From assembly GCF_003967015.1 (NCBI RefSeq), contig NZ_AP017560.1, positions 744,001 to 808,000 on the forward strand: DNA of 64,000 nucleotides, written 5' to 3'. A program made the position numbers and the translations under genes. Source of the stretch: Pseudanabaena sp. ABRG5-3 (lineage in GTDB: Bacteria; Cyanobacteriota; Cyanobacteriia; Pseudanabaenales; Pseudanabaenaceae). Each line of letters opens with the position of its first letter. Position 1 is the stretch's first letter. Shown here piece after piece: positions 45,809 to 54,379 of the stretch. The notes under the pieces were generated by a model. It ran no database searches, was not told where the DNA came from, and saw nothing but the letters and a program-made list of their open reading frames with translations.

Positions 45809-46765
45809 TTATACTTTTTGTACAAATGTTTTACCCAATATTCCTTGAGGACGTACCAGTAAAACGATGAATAGTAAGGCAAAGGCAACTGCATCTTTGT
45901 AAGCTGATTGCTCGGATGGGACAAAGGACTCGGCAAGCCCCAAAACCACGCCGCCTACGACTGCTCCGGGGATATTTCCTAAACCACCAAGGACGATCAC
46001 CGCTAAACCTTTTAGCCCAAAGCCAATGCCAAAATAGGGACCTGCAATACTGACACTAGATCCAACAAGTGTTCCTGCGAGTCCACCAAGGAAACCCGAC
46101 ACAAAAAAGGTAAGCAGAATAAAAAAGTCTGTATTGATTCCTAACAGGCTAGCAGTGGTGGCATCTTCGGCGACGGCTTTCATCGCTTTGCCAAGTTTCG
46201 TGAAATTAATTGCGTAGGTGAGGATTGCTAAAATGACACCCGATACGCCAAAGATGACAATTTGAACGGTGCGAATGGCGATCGGCTTGTCGATAGAGCC
46301 GAAGTTGATGGCAGATGGTAGGTTGCCATAAATATTTGCGGGGAAATTATAGCTCTCTGCGCCGACTAGATATTGAATGATATTCACGATCGCCACAGCT
46401 ACGCCCAAACTGGAAACTAAGGTGAGTAAGGGATCGGCTTTGCGATCACGTAATGGTCGGAAGGCAATGCGTTCGATGAGGACGCTAACCCCACCTGCCA
46501 TAATACTGCTGACAAAAATGGCAACAAAAAACGGTAAATGCAATTCTTTAGGTAGAGATAGGTTTGCTAATATGCCGTTGAATCCAAATGCTCCACCACA
46601 GAGGATATAGGTAAAATATGCGCCAAGGGTAAATACTGCGCCATGGGCAAAGTTAATGATTCCTAAAATCGAGAATACTAGGGTGTAGCCGAGGGCAAAA
46701 ATTGCGTAAACACTACCAATCGATAAGCCGTTTAAAAACTGCTGCAAAACTACGGAAAAGTCCAT
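45809..46765 (-). CDS. Branched-chain/neutral amino-acid ABC transporter permease, LivH type
   Basis: This 318-residue inner-membrane permease has about eight hydrophobic segments. FLNGLSIGSVYAIFALGYTLVFSILGIINFAHGAVF is the LivH-type N-terminus; AVAEDATTASLLGIN is the cytoplasmic EAA-like loop that contacts the ATPase; GLKGLAVIVLGGLGNIPGAVVGGVVLGLAE follows. It is related to LivH and NatD, and more distantly UrtB. The partner LivM, ATPases and binding protein are not adjacent, so the substrate is uncertain. Confidence 0.9.
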   Translation of the reverse strand: MDFSVVLQQFLNGLSIGSVYAIFALGYTLVFSILGIINFAHGAVFTLGAYFTYILCGGAFGFNGILANLSLPKELHLPFFVAIFVSSIMAGGVSVLIERIAFRPLRDRKADPLLTLVSSLGVAVAIVNIIQYLVGAESYNFPANIYGNLPSAINFGSIDKPIAIRTVQIVIFGVSGVILAILTYAINFTKLGKAMKAVAEDATTASLLGINTDFFILLTFFVSGFLGGLAGTLVGSSVSIAGPYFGIGFGLKGLAVIVLGGLGNIPGAVVGGVVLGLAESFVPSEQSAYKDAVAFALLFIVLLVRPQGILGKTFVQKV

Positions 46766-46856
46766 ATGAGATACGTTATCTCTAGAATTAAAAGCAAATG
46801 CTCCAAAGATTATATAGCGAGTGAACCCAGAGATTAGAAGGGGTAAGCTGTGCGTC

Positions 46857-46945
46857 TAATTAGCTAGGCGCAATTAAATACAAAACCCAAAAATTTGTGG
46901 CGTACAGGTTTTGATTCTGATTTTTTAATTATGCCCAGCTACTTA
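46857..46945. mobile_element. MITE-like palindromic element, family 1, copy C
   Basis: 89 bp. The ends TAATTAGCTAGGC and, complemented, TAAGTAGCTGGGC match the family. The central hairpin is shortened and degenerate (AAATTTGTGGCGTACAGGTTTT). It lies 13 bp before the C39-like gene and could contribute to its leader. Confidence 0.8.
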
Positions 46946-46958
46946 CTTGTGACTTGAT

Positions 46959-47708
46959 ATGACTTTTATGAGCTTTTTTAGAAATTTGCTTACAGCTCTT
47001 GCTATTGCTGTCATGAGTACGATGATTTCTATGACAATTACACCTGCAACATCGGCAATCTCTACCCTTAAGCGTCCTCATGCCAAGCAAAATATAGAGC
47101 AGAATCTCATTGCTACAAGTGGCACTTCTCAAGTAATTGAATTACCAGATACAGGGGTACAGAATGATAGCTGGAGTTGTGGTCCTAACTCGGCGGCACG
47201 GGTATTGCGCTATTACGGTCATGATGTGGACTATGCAATGGTGCGATCAGCTACGGATAAAAAGTTGTTTTTGCCGCAAAAGTTTCGGAATCCCTTTACT
47301 AATCAATGGATTGAAGTCAGAACTGGCACGCCTCCACTAACTTTGCAGCAGGTGATGCAACGCTGGGAAGGCGATCGTGTCAAGAAATCACCACAAACAA
47401 ATTTTAATCGTTTGATTAATTTAGTGCGCTCAGGCAAGCCTACGATCGCTTTAGTCAGGGTTGGTAGCCTCAAAATTCCTTATATTGGTTCGATTCCCTA
47501 TTTGCATTGGATTGCCGTGACGGGAGCCGATCCATTGCGCCAACAAATTTACTACACCGATACTAATAGCCAAATGTATTCGCTATCTTACAAAGATTTT
47601 CAGACGCGATGGAATTTAGGTTTAGATCAAGATGTAAGTACTGCGATCGCTAATATCCTCAAAAGCAATGGTGTTGAAGCTAGAACCATTGTTTGGGTAG
47701 ACCGTTAA
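46959..47708 (+). CDS. Exported C39-like papain-fold peptidase
   Basis: This 249-residue protein has a signal-like N-terminus (LLTALAIAVMSTMISMTITPATSA). The catalytic domain has the nucleophile Cys in DSWSCGPNSAARVLRYYG, His in YLHWIAVTGAD and a following YYTDTNS. These fit the C39-like peptidase family (papain fold). It is not next to a bacteriocin transporter, so it is probably a stand-alone secreted or periplasmic protease. Confidence 0.82.
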   Translation: MTFMSFFRNLLTALAIAVMSTMISMTITPATSAISTLKRPHAKQNIEQNLIATSGTSQVIELPDTGVQNDSWSCGPNSAARVLRYYGHDVDYAMVRSATDKKLFLPQKFRNPFTNQWIEVRTGTPPLTLQQVMQRWEGDRVKKSPQTNFNRLINLVRSGKPTIALVRVGSLKIPYIGSIPYLHWIAVTGADPLRQQIYYTDTNSQMYSLSYKDFQTRWNLGLDQDVSTAIANILKSNGVEARTIVWVDR

Positions 47709-47779
47709 CAAAGCAGGACAAAGCACTGTAAGATAACAACTACACATCGGGGCATCCCAACTATGCCTGACTTTTTGCC

Positions 47780-48541
47780 ATGACGATCGCCATGACACGC
47801 AATGACGACTTAACAATTTTAGATATTGAAGCATCTCCATTGAGTCCTTTGGATTTGCCACCCGAAGAGGAAATGCCTCTTCCCGATCCTGATGAAATGT
47901 TAGCACTCCTCAATTCCGAGATTATCCTTGAGCGGATGCAGGCGGCTAGAGCTTTTTGTGAACTAGAGGATGAGCGAGCCATCCCCCGCTTGATTGAGCT
48001 ACTACAAGATGAATGCCCTCTGGTGCGAGTAAGTGTTGCCTATGCCCTTGGGCGTAACAAAAGTGAGCAAGCGATCGCGCCATTGATTAGTCAACTGAAC
48101 CAAGATTGGAATGGTTATGTTCGCAAAGGTATTGTCTGGGCTTTAGGAACCTGTCGAGCCGCATTGGGGTTACAACCACTGATTTCGGCGCTCAAATATG
48201 ACATTACCGCAGTACGTCTGTGGGCGGCGAGCGCACTAGGGCAATTGGGTGATCTCGAAGCGATCAAGCCTTTGGTAGAAGCTTTAACTAAAGATGCAGT
48301 TTCTGCTGTCCGTGGTAACTGTGCATGGTCACTGGGTAAACTGATAGTCCAGAAGCGCCGTGAATTTGATACCCAAGATGAAATTTATCATGATGCTGTG
48401 GATGCCTTAATCTATGCCCTTGATGACGATGATCTCAGTGTGCAGACCGATGCAAGGAACGCATTGCGGAAACTCGGTGATCCGAGAGGCTTAAAAGTCC
48501 TTGATCGGATCGAAATGGATCAAGGATATTGTGAATTCTAA
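47780..48541 (+). CDS. HEAT/PBS-lyase-like repeat protein
   Basis: This 253-residue protein has an acidic N-terminus and about five HEAT-like helical repeats (ERMQAARAFCELEDERAIPRLIELL, VRVSVAYALGRNKSEQAIAPLISQL, VRLWAASALGQLGDLEAIKPLVEAL, VRGNCAWSLGKL, VQTDARNALRKLGDPRG). The pattern is that of PBS-lyase HEAT repeats seen in phycobilin lyases and many other cyanobacterial scaffold proteins. No lyase activity can be assigned. Confidence 0.85.
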   Translation: MTIAMTRNDDLTILDIEASPLSPLDLPPEEEMPLPDPDEMLALLNSEIILERMQAARAFCELEDERAIPRLIELLQDECPLVRVSVAYALGRNKSEQAIAPLISQLNQDWNGYVRKGIVWALGTCRAALGLQPLISALKYDITAVRLWAASALGQLGDLEAIKPLVEALTKDAVSAVRGNCAWSLGKLIVQKRREFDTQDEIYHDAVDALIYALDDDDLSVQTDARNALRKLGDPRGLKVLDRIEMDQGYCEF

Positions 48542-48595
48542 AATCCAAATTTATTAGCTGCATTTCCCACAGTTAATAAATTTGCAAGAAATGCT

Positions 48596-48623
48596 TTGAC
48601 AATATCGCGATCGCTGCTATAGT
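48596..48623 (+). promoter_or_regulatory. Promoter of tRNA-Gly
   Basis: TTGACA (48596-48601), a 16-bp spacer containing a HIP1 site, then TATAGT (48618-48623). This near-consensus sigma-70 promoter lies 29 bp before the mature tRNA 5' end. Confidence 0.8.
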
Positions 48624-48652
48624 TAATAACTGCGTAAGCTTAATAAGCACTT

Positions 48653-48723
48653 GCGAATGTAGTTTAGTGGTAAAACCTCTGCCTTCCAAGCAGATGTTGC
48701 GGGTTCGATTCCCGCCATTCGCT
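48653..48723 (+). tRNA. tRNA-Gly (anticodon TCC)
   Basis: The 71-nt cloverleaf folds with acceptor arms GCGAATG/CATTCGC, D-arm region TAGTTTAGTGGTAAAA, anticodon stem CTGCC..AGCAG around loop CTTCCAA (anticodon TCC) and T-arm GCGGG TTCGATT CCCGC. The discriminator is T and CCA is not encoded. Confidence 0.97.
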
Positions 48724-48731
48724 TAATCAAC

Positions 48732-48767
48732 AAAAAAAGAGACTCGCAAAGCGAGTCTCTTTTTTTG
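48732..48767 (+). terminator. Terminator after tRNA-Gly
   Basis: A7, GAGACTCGC, loop AAA, GCGAGTCTC, T7. It is a textbook intrinsic terminator nine bases after the tRNA. Confidence 0.9.
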
Positions 48768-48918
48768 TTAACGTCAGTTCGGGTTAAGCTGGCAAATTTC
48801 AAAAGCCCAAAAGTAAAAGCCTTGCTACGCAAGGCTTTTACTTTTGGGCTTTGAGAGAGGGTTTGCTACGCAAGCCCTCTCTCAAAGCCCGTTTCAAATT
48901 ATCCCGAACTCGCGTTAA
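48768..48918. mobile_element. Composite palindromic element, family 3
   Basis: 151 bp with outer inverted repeats TTAACG..AGTTCGGG..TAA. Inside are two separate perfect hairpins: AGTAAAAGCCTTGC and its complement, and TTTGAGAGAGGG(T)TTGC with its complement. The outer end includes the tcdA stop codon (complement of 48915-48917). There is no coding capacity. Confidence 0.8.
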
Positions 48919-49628
48919 GTTAGATCACGAATTACGATACTTGCCATATTGATCCCAAACAGAGCAGGAATGTAGGAAATTGTGCCGTAGTAAGAGCGCT
49001 TGAAATTGCTGCCATCCGTTAATTGCAATGAATCTCGATTCACCAATTCCTCAGAATAAACCGCAGTAATATTTGCCTTGTCAAAACCTTTGCGTCGTAG
49101 CCCTTTTCGTACTTTATAGGCAAAGCGACAACAATCCGTTTCAAAAATTGGGGCAATGCGTACTTTTTGGGGATCAACACGACCGCCAGCCCCCATGCTA
49201 CTTGCCACTTTTACGCCATTGGTGACGGCTGCCCCAAGGAAATAAAGCTTTGGTTGCAAACTATCGATGCAGTCAAGCACCCAGTCAAACTTAGTTGTCA
49301 CTAGCTCCATCATGAGGTCAGGGGTGAGAAATTCCTTGATCGCAGTTAACTGAATTTCGGGATTAATGTCATACATTCGTGTTGCCATCACATCTGCTTT
49401 ATGGACATCGACAGTGCTATTGAGCGCCACAATCTGACGGTTTTTGTTAGAAGGATCAACGCGATCGCCATCAACGATCGTCATTTGTCCAATCCCTGCA
49501 CGGCATAAAAATTCCGCAGCAAAACTACCAACACCGCCCATACCCACAACTAACACATTTGCCTGTTTGAGCTTGTTGAGTCCATCGGAACCAATTAGTA
49601 ATTCTGTACGTTGTAACCAATCCGTCAT
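48915..49628 (-). CDS. tcdA: tRNA threonylcarbamoyladenosine dehydratase (TcdA/CsdL, ThiF fold)
   Basis: ATG 49628 gives 237 residues; the upstream ATG at 49649 adds only MYIFIFI. E1-like ThiF fold: nucleotide motif VVGMGGVGSFAAEFL, DGDRVDPSNKNRQ, DCIDSLQPK and SSMGAGGRVDP. The protein matches TcdA, which cyclises t6A at position 37 of ANN-decoding tRNAs using ATP. Cys residues CCRFAYKV could be functional. The stop codon lies inside a palindromic element. Confidence 0.9.
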   Translation of the reverse strand: MTDWLQRTELLIGSDGLNKLKQANVLVVGMGGVGSFAAEFLCRAGIGQMTIVDGDRVDPSNKNRQIVALNSTVDVHKADVMATRMYDINPEIQLTAIKEFLTPDLMMELVTTKFDWVLDCIDSLQPKLYFLGAAVTNGVKVASSMGAGGRVDPQKVRIAPIFETDCCRFAYKVRKGLRRKGFDKANITAVYSEELVNRDSLQLTDGSNFKRSYYGTISYIPALFGINMASIVIRDLT

Positions 49629-49704
49629 GATAAAAATGAATATATACAACTAGGATAAATATTTAGAAGTACTTTGTGCTTGCTAATATTTGCAGAAATA
49701 GATT

Positions 49705-50088
49705 ATGACATTACCTTCTCATGCTGCCCTAACCAAAGCAGAATTACTAGACCGCTATGCAAAAGGCGATCGCAACTTTGAGCAAACCCATTTACATGAT
49801 ATCGATATGCAGGGAGTTGCACTCCACGGTATCGACCTTAGTGAATCCATCTTGACCCACGTTAACTTAAGTGGAGCTGATCTGCGTGGAGCCGATCTGG
49901 CTTGGGCAGATCTCAGTCGAGCTAATCTGGAAAAGTCAGATTTACGGGGCGCTATTTTGACAAGGGCTGACCTTAGCCGTGCTAATTTACAAGGTGCAAA
50001 TCTCCTAAAGGCTGATCTGAGTTTAACTAAACTCGATCACACAAAATTTAGTGGGGCAGTTATGCCCGATGGCTCGATTCATGAATAA
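49705..50088 (+). CDS. Pentapeptide-repeat protein
   Basis: This 127-residue protein has a run of A(D/N)LXX repeats from about residue 40 to 110 (GADLRGADLAWADLSRANL, then SRANLQGANLLKADL). Such repeats form a right-handed quadrilateral beta-helix. The first 30 residues are a short helical cap (SHAALTKAELLDRYAKGD). Function is unknown; the family is abundant in cyanobacteria. A terminator overlaps its stop. Confidence 0.93.
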   Translation: MTLPSHAALTKAELLDRYAKGDRNFEQTHLHDIDMQGVALHGIDLSESILTHVNLSGADLRGADLAWADLSRANLEKSDLRGAILTRADLSRANLQGANLLKADLSLTKLDHTKFSGAVMPDGSIHE

Positions 50089-50129
50089 AAAAGGATTTTC
50101 ACCGTCCAAGACCGTGAAAATCCTTTTTT
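50086..50129 (+). terminator. Terminator after pentapeptide gene
   Basis: AAAAAAGGATTTTCAC and GTGAAAATCCTTTTTT arms, with additional CG pairs, form a long perfect stem closing the gene. The symmetric A/T runs also suit the convergent response-regulator gene. Confidence 0.88.
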
Positions 50130-50148
50130 ACTGATAGCAATAGGTCAA

Positions 50149-50724
50149 TTACTTTAATTTCTTCTTGATAAAATCTACTAGCTGTTGGAACTGCTTCTGC
50201 TGTGCTAACAACTGTTGCTCCAAGTTTTTCTGCTTAGCTTCTAGCTCTTCAATTCGTTTAACTAGTCCCTCATCTGCTCTGTCTGAAGTAGAGGCATCCG
50301 CTGTGACCGCTCCAGGAGAAATAACTGAAGCTGGAGGACGTTTTTGAGCCAAGACCATAGCCCTTTTGATCGCTGTGATCAATTCTTTCTGCTCAAAGGG
50401 CTTTTCAATGAATACGAGATATTTATCTTCAAAGGGTTCCGAAATCTTACTCGTTACTTCTTCCTTACGACCAGACATCAAAACTAAAGGAATACGGCTT
50501 AGCTCTGGACTTTGCTGCAAAGCTTCATAAACTTCAAAGCCACTCATCCGAGGCAGTAAAAAATCTAGCATGATCATCCAAGGCTGCTGCTGCTGAATCA
50601 TCTCCAGCCCTTTGATGCCGTCGGCTGCCTCTAGTACCTCAAAATTTGCTGGCGGGAGCATATCACGTACCATGTTACGGATTACGCGACTATCATCAAT
50701 CACTAGTATCTTGTGAGCTGCCAC
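50149..50724 (-). CDS. Response regulator with receiver domain and coiled-coil tail
   Basis: This 191-residue protein has a receiver domain (1-125) with acidic pair D10/D11 (VIDDSRVIRNMV), phospho-acceptor D54 (MLDFLLP), Ser in LMSGRK and Lys in IEKPFEQ. After a linker, a C-terminal helix (RIEELEAKQKNLEQQLLAQQKQFQQLVDFIKKKLK) looks like a coiled coil. There is no DNA-binding domain, so it probably acts by protein contact. It is transcribed alone. Confidence 0.92.
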   Translation of the reverse strand: MAAHKILVIDDSRVIRNMVRDMLPPANFEVLEAADGIKGLEMIQQQQPWMIMLDFLLPRMSGFEVYEALQQSPELSRIPLVLMSGRKEEVTSKISEPFEDKYLVFIEKPFEQKELITAIKRAMVLAQKRPPASVISPGAVTADASTSDRADEGLVKRIEELEAKQKNLEQQLLAQQKQFQQLVDFIKKKLK

Positions 50725-51039
50725 TGCTGATAACCCCTCAGTTGGTTTGGTGTATGGACATATAGATTAGTTAGCTATTTCCCTTCGTTATTACATTGCT
50801 GTCTCTGTAAGGATAGCTGCTTCTATAAAAATAATGATCGCAAGCCTTTGTTTATAAGGTAAAAGCACCAGATCAATAAAAGCTTACTAGTTTTTTGATA
50901 AATTTCGCTCATGATACCCCATGAGTAGAAAATTCCAACTACGGATTGTAAATCGTTAATGAGATTTTGAAACCCGCAATAATGTAGCATAAAGCGCTTT
51001 GTGCTGAATATTAAAAAAAGAGAGAAGTGTTGTTCTGAG
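50725..51039. other. Intergenic region upstream of response regulator
   Basis: No gene, RNA or repeat is recognised here. A minus-strand frame at 50823-51122 crosses the neighbouring palindromic element and looks like chance. Confidence 0.4.
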
Positions 51040-51147
51040 TAAGGGTTCTGCGATTTAATAAAGAACCAAATTTTTTGTGGCGCAGCGAAGCCACAAAAAA
51101 TCGGTTCCTTATTTTCCTGCATGTCCCTAATTATGCACAGCTACTTA
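51040..51147. mobile_element. Partial or diverged family 1 MITE-like element, copy E
   Basis: The right end TAATTATGCACAGCTACTTA matches the other copies closely. The left end (starting TAAGGGTTCTGCG) is diverged. The central hairpin is different (GTGGC..GCCAC inside ATTTTTT/AAAAAAT, flanked by GAACC and GGTTC). It may be a related family sharing one end, or a recombinant. Confidence 0.55.
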
Positions 51148-51255
51148 GATTGCCCCTATCTTAGGAAGACAATTGAGATTGCAGCTATTGCTGATGTTGA
51201 TCCCTTGACTAGATCTGTATAATCTCAATTACAAAAGATCGGACATGGTTGACCT

Positions 51256-52038
51256 ATGTCCAACTTTTTAAGAACAAAAAAGCGATCGCCCATGCTAAAA
51301 CTGCAAACCAAGCCAAATTCCACATCAACTAACGAAAATCCAAATCGTACTTCCGATGCTAATGCTCCGAATAAGAAAAAGTCGGTGATCGTTAAATTAG
51401 AAAATGTTCGTAAGACCTATGCTAATGGTGCTGTGGGCTTACGGGATGTGAATATTGAACTTTATCAAGGGGATTTTAAATTTATTACAGGTCACTCAGG
51501 ATCGGGTAAATCCACCCTGCTAAAGTTGCTCTATGGCGCTGAGCAAGCCACTGATGGGGAAGTATTTGTCAATGGGTTTAATCTGAATGGTTTAAAAGGA
51601 AATAATCTGGCGATGTTGCGCCGCAAGATTGGGATCGTCTTTCAAGATTACAAACTTGTCCCTAAGCGAACTGTTTCCGAAAATGTTGCCTTTGTGCTGA
51701 TGGCGCAGGGCTATACATATAAGGAAATCCAACGGCGTGTCCAGCCAGCCTTAAAAATGGTGGGTTTATCACACAAAGCTAATTGTTTTCCTGAAGAACT
51801 CTCTGGAGGAGAACAGCAGAGGACAAGTATTGCCAGAGCGATCGTGAATACGCCCCCGCTAGTACTTGCCGATGAACCAACGGGAAATCTCGACCCTGAT
51901 AATGCATGGCAGGTGATTAAAATCTTAAAAAAGCTGAATTCCTTTGGTGTAACGGTGCTATTGACTACTCACGATGAACAGTTGGTCAGAGCAGCTAATC
52001 ATCCTGTATTGCATTTGCACAATGGTTATATTGTGTAG
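51256..52038 (+). CDS. ftsE: Cell division ATPase FtsE
   Basis: This 260-residue ABC ATPase forms, with FtsX, a complex that controls cell-wall hydrolases at division. Walker A GHSGSGKST, Q-loop VFQDYKLV, signature LSGGEQQRTSIARAI, Walker B LVLADEPTGNLD and His in LLTTHDEQ. Compared with the usual 220-230 residues it has a polar N-terminal extension of about 45 residues; an ATG at 51292 would shorten it by 12. ftsX follows on the same strand. Confidence 0.92.
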   Translation: MSNFLRTKKRSPMLKLQTKPNSTSTNENPNRTSDANAPNKKKSVIVKLENVRKTYANGAVGLRDVNIELYQGDFKFITGHSGSGKSTLLKLLYGAEQATDGEVFVNGFNLNGLKGNNLAMLRRKIGIVFQDYKLVPKRTVSENVAFVLMAQGYTYKEIQRRVQPALKMVGLSHKANCFPEELSGGEQQRTSIARAIVNTPPLVLADEPTGNLDPDNAWQVIKILKKLNSFGVTVLLTTHDEQLVRAANHPVLHLHNGYIV

Positions 52039-52110
52039 TTTTTAGTTTTTGGCTATTGGCTGTTTGTTGGCTTTTAGCTTTGGTAATTGGTGATTAATTA
52101 GGTGTTAGTT

Positions 52111-53028
52111 ATGGTGCAGGGAGTTGTTCGCTTTTTTACTAAGATTGATTATTTGCTACGCGAGACTTTTTTGGGTTTGCGGCGGGGCGGGTGGATGAAC
52201 TGGGCTGCTGTTAGTACAGTGGCGGTATTGTTATTTTTGTTTGGGGCAAGCTTACAAATTTCTTGGCAGTTAGAAAATGTACTCGGTCAGCTTGGTAGCC
52301 AGTTAGAAATATCAGTTTATCTTGATGAAAATACGGTTGGTGAGTCGATGCAGTCGCGCTTGCTTCTCGTTGATGGTGTGGCTTCAGCAAGGCTCATTCC
52401 TAAAGAAGACGCATGGCAAAATTTGATGAAGGATCTTGGTAAAACTGATCTCACTCAAGCAACCCAACAACTTGGTGGTAATCCTTTAGTGGATGAGTTT
52501 AAGGTGCGGGCAGTATCGAGCGATCGCGTGCCTGATATTGCTAAGCGCATTTCTGGTTTAAAGGGAATTAATGAGGTGTGGTACACCAATGAGGTCGTGG
52601 AGAGAATTGGGCAGTTACGCCGTGCTGTCAGTAATAGTAGTGTGGCGATCGTGGCAATTTTTACGGTAATTGCGATCGCGGTAATTACAACCACGATTCG
52701 CCTCATCGTATTAGCGCGACGACGCGAAATTGAAGTCATGCAGTTAGTCGGGGCAACTGCTACATGGATTTATTTTCCATTTGTGTTGCAGGGAGTTGTG
52801 TTTGGCGTTACAGGTGCGGCTACTGCCTATGTGATGCTGATGCTAAGTATTAATCTATTAGGCGATGCGATCGTCAATCAACCAGAATTAATCAAATCTC
52901 TCACTTTAGGTTTAACTACCGATCTGAGAATGCAATTACTTTTACCTGCGGTATTAGTTGTTTTTGGCTCAGTAATTGGAGTATTGGGTAGTTTGCTAGC
53001 AGTTCGCCGATTTTCTTTTAATTCCTAA
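52111..53028 (+). CDS. ftsX: Cell division permease FtsX
   Basis: ATG 52111 gives 305 residues. One membrane helix (AAVSTVAVLLFLFGASL) precedes an extracytoplasmic domain (about 55-165); three more helices follow (SVAIVAIFTVIAIAVITTTIRL, GVVFGVTGAATAYVMLML and LLPAVLVVFGSVIGVLGSL). This is the FtsX layout. The motif RRREIEVMQLVGATATWI in the coupling region is characteristic. The GTG at 52102 is an alternative start. FtsEX would be the transmembrane signal to peptidoglycan hydrolases. Confidence 0.93.
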   Translation: MVQGVVRFFTKIDYLLRETFLGLRRGGWMNWAAVSTVAVLLFLFGASLQISWQLENVLGQLGSQLEISVYLDENTVGESMQSRLLLVDGVASARLIPKEDAWQNLMKDLGKTDLTQATQQLGGNPLVDEFKVRAVSSDRVPDIAKRISGLKGINEVWYTNEVVERIGQLRRAVSNSSVAIVAIFTVIAIAVITTTIRLIVLARRREIEVMQLVGATATWIYFPFVLQGVVFGVTGAATAYVMLMLSINLLGDAIVNQPELIKSLTLGLTTDLRMQLLLPAVLVVFGSVIGVLGSLLAVRRFSFNS

Positions 53029-53081
53029 AGCCTTGAGCAAGATGTGTGCCGCTCTCTTTTGCCGAGACACATCCTGTTTGT

Positions 53082-54104
53082 CTAAAAGGGTTTCCAGTCT
53101 GGCGATCGCAACATCTTAAAGTGTTCGAGACGTTGGTGGAAGTAGCTTGCATCGAGCTTGCTGTGGTTATGTACGATCGCTGACTTGACACTAATCGCCC
53201 ATGACCAAATCTGGGCAGCCTGCATGAGAGGCTGCATACATTTTAATTCGATGTCCTCAAGGGGCTGGATGGACTGATAACCATGCAAAAAGGCTTTGCG
53301 AACGCTAGGGCTGATCCCTGCTTGCAAAGTCACTTGCAGAAATTTGGCAATGTCAAATGATCGCCAACCGTAACCACACTGATCGAAATCAAATAGCGTA
53401 ATATCGTTATTTTCGGTGAAGTGGACATTTCCACTATGTGGATCGCCCCAGCAAACGCTCCAAAGTGGAAATTCCTGTGGTAGGTCGCAAATTTGTTCCT
53501 TGATTTGGGCGATCGCTTCATAGGTATATGCTCGCGCCGCCTCATTAAAAAATGGTGATAGATCGCGTAGGGAATCATCTAGTAAATAGTTAATCGTCAG
53601 ATGCGGACGTGCGGCATGGCATTGAAAGTCTTGGGCAGTATTGTGGAGTTTTGCCAAGGTTTCCCCTAATCTTTGTGCTTGGAGTTTGTTGAGATCGCCA
53701 ACGGCAATTTGACCTGCGGCATGGGTAAAGAGAGAGGCATAGCGTTTACCCTCAAGGGCGGGAATTTCGATCGCTAACTGTCCATCCTTAGTGGTGAGAG
53801 GTCTGGCCACAGGAATGTAATTTTTGTGCAGAAAAGTTAATAGCTCTAACTCAAATTCGATCTCGGCTCTAGATCGCCAATGGGCATGGGAAACGCGCAA
53901 TACATAACGGTTATCATGGGTTTCCACCAAATAAATATCGCTCAGCCCCCGCATCCAAAATACACAATTAGTAACTTCGCCCACTGCGTAGCGAGACAAA
54001 ATCCGATCAACCAAGGCTTGCGGTGCAAGGGTGGAATAGGTGATCGGAAAGAAATGATCAGTCGTACTTGGGAAATTCTTGATAGACCAATCTGCGACAG
54101 TCAT
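53082..54104 (-). CDS. APH-fold phosphotransferase (SrkA/YihE-like)
   Basis: This 340-residue kinase-like protein has an N-lobe with YLVETHDNRYVLRVSH and a C-lobe with CWGDPHSGNVHF and ITLFDFDQCGYGWRSFDIAKFL. The GD.H..N and DFD/DFDQ motifs are those of the aminoglycoside/choline/homoserine kinase clan; the catalytic loop reads WGDPHSGN where many members have HGDLHPGN. The substrate cannot be assigned. The resemblance to Ser/Thr kinase SrkA-type proteins is general only. Confidence 0.82.
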   Translation of the reverse strand: MTVADWSIKNFPSTTDHFFPITYSTLAPQALVDRILSRYAVGEVTNCVFWMRGLSDIYLVETHDNRYVLRVSHAHWRSRAEIEFELELLTFLHKNYIPVARPLTTKDGQLAIEIPALEGKRYASLFTHAAGQIAVGDLNKLQAQRLGETLAKLHNTAQDFQCHAARPHLTINYLLDDSLRDLSPFFNEAARAYTYEAIAQIKEQICDLPQEFPLWSVCWGDPHSGNVHFTENNDITLFDFDQCGYGWRSFDIAKFLQVTLQAGISPSVRKAFLHGYQSIQPLEDIELKCMQPLMQAAQIWSWAISVKSAIVHNHSKLDASYFHQRLEHFKMLRSPDWKPF

Positions 54105-54214
54105 GGCGATCGATAACTTGGTGAATTTTGGGTATTAGTCCAGATATATCGCAGACTCGAATTTGAAAGTGTTTATCAAAAACCAAAAGACATTTTTGTT
54201 GAATCAAAAAAGCC

Positions 54215-54318
54215 TAAGTAGGTGGGTGCAATTAAATATAAAACCCCAAAACCTGTAGCGCACGCTGCGCGTGCGCTACAGGTTTTGGCTCTATTTTTTA
54301 ATTATGCCTAGCTACTTA
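54215..54318. mobile_element. MITE-like palindromic element, family 1, copy D
   Basis: 104 bp. The ends TAAGTAGGTGGGTGC and, complemented, TAAGTAGCTAGGC are inverted repeats. The central hairpin AAAACCTGTAGCGCACG is near-perfect. It lies just upstream of trmB and could be part of its transcript leader. Confidence 0.85.
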
Positions 54319-54379
54319 GAGGCTGGCAATCACCCTATGCTTTTTGATTTATCCTGAATATTTGGCTATTCTAAATACT

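Noticed and set aside
50823-51122. 99-codon minus-strand frame upstream of ftsE
   Set aside because: It runs through the MITE-like element at 51040 and has no ribosome site or protein-like pattern.
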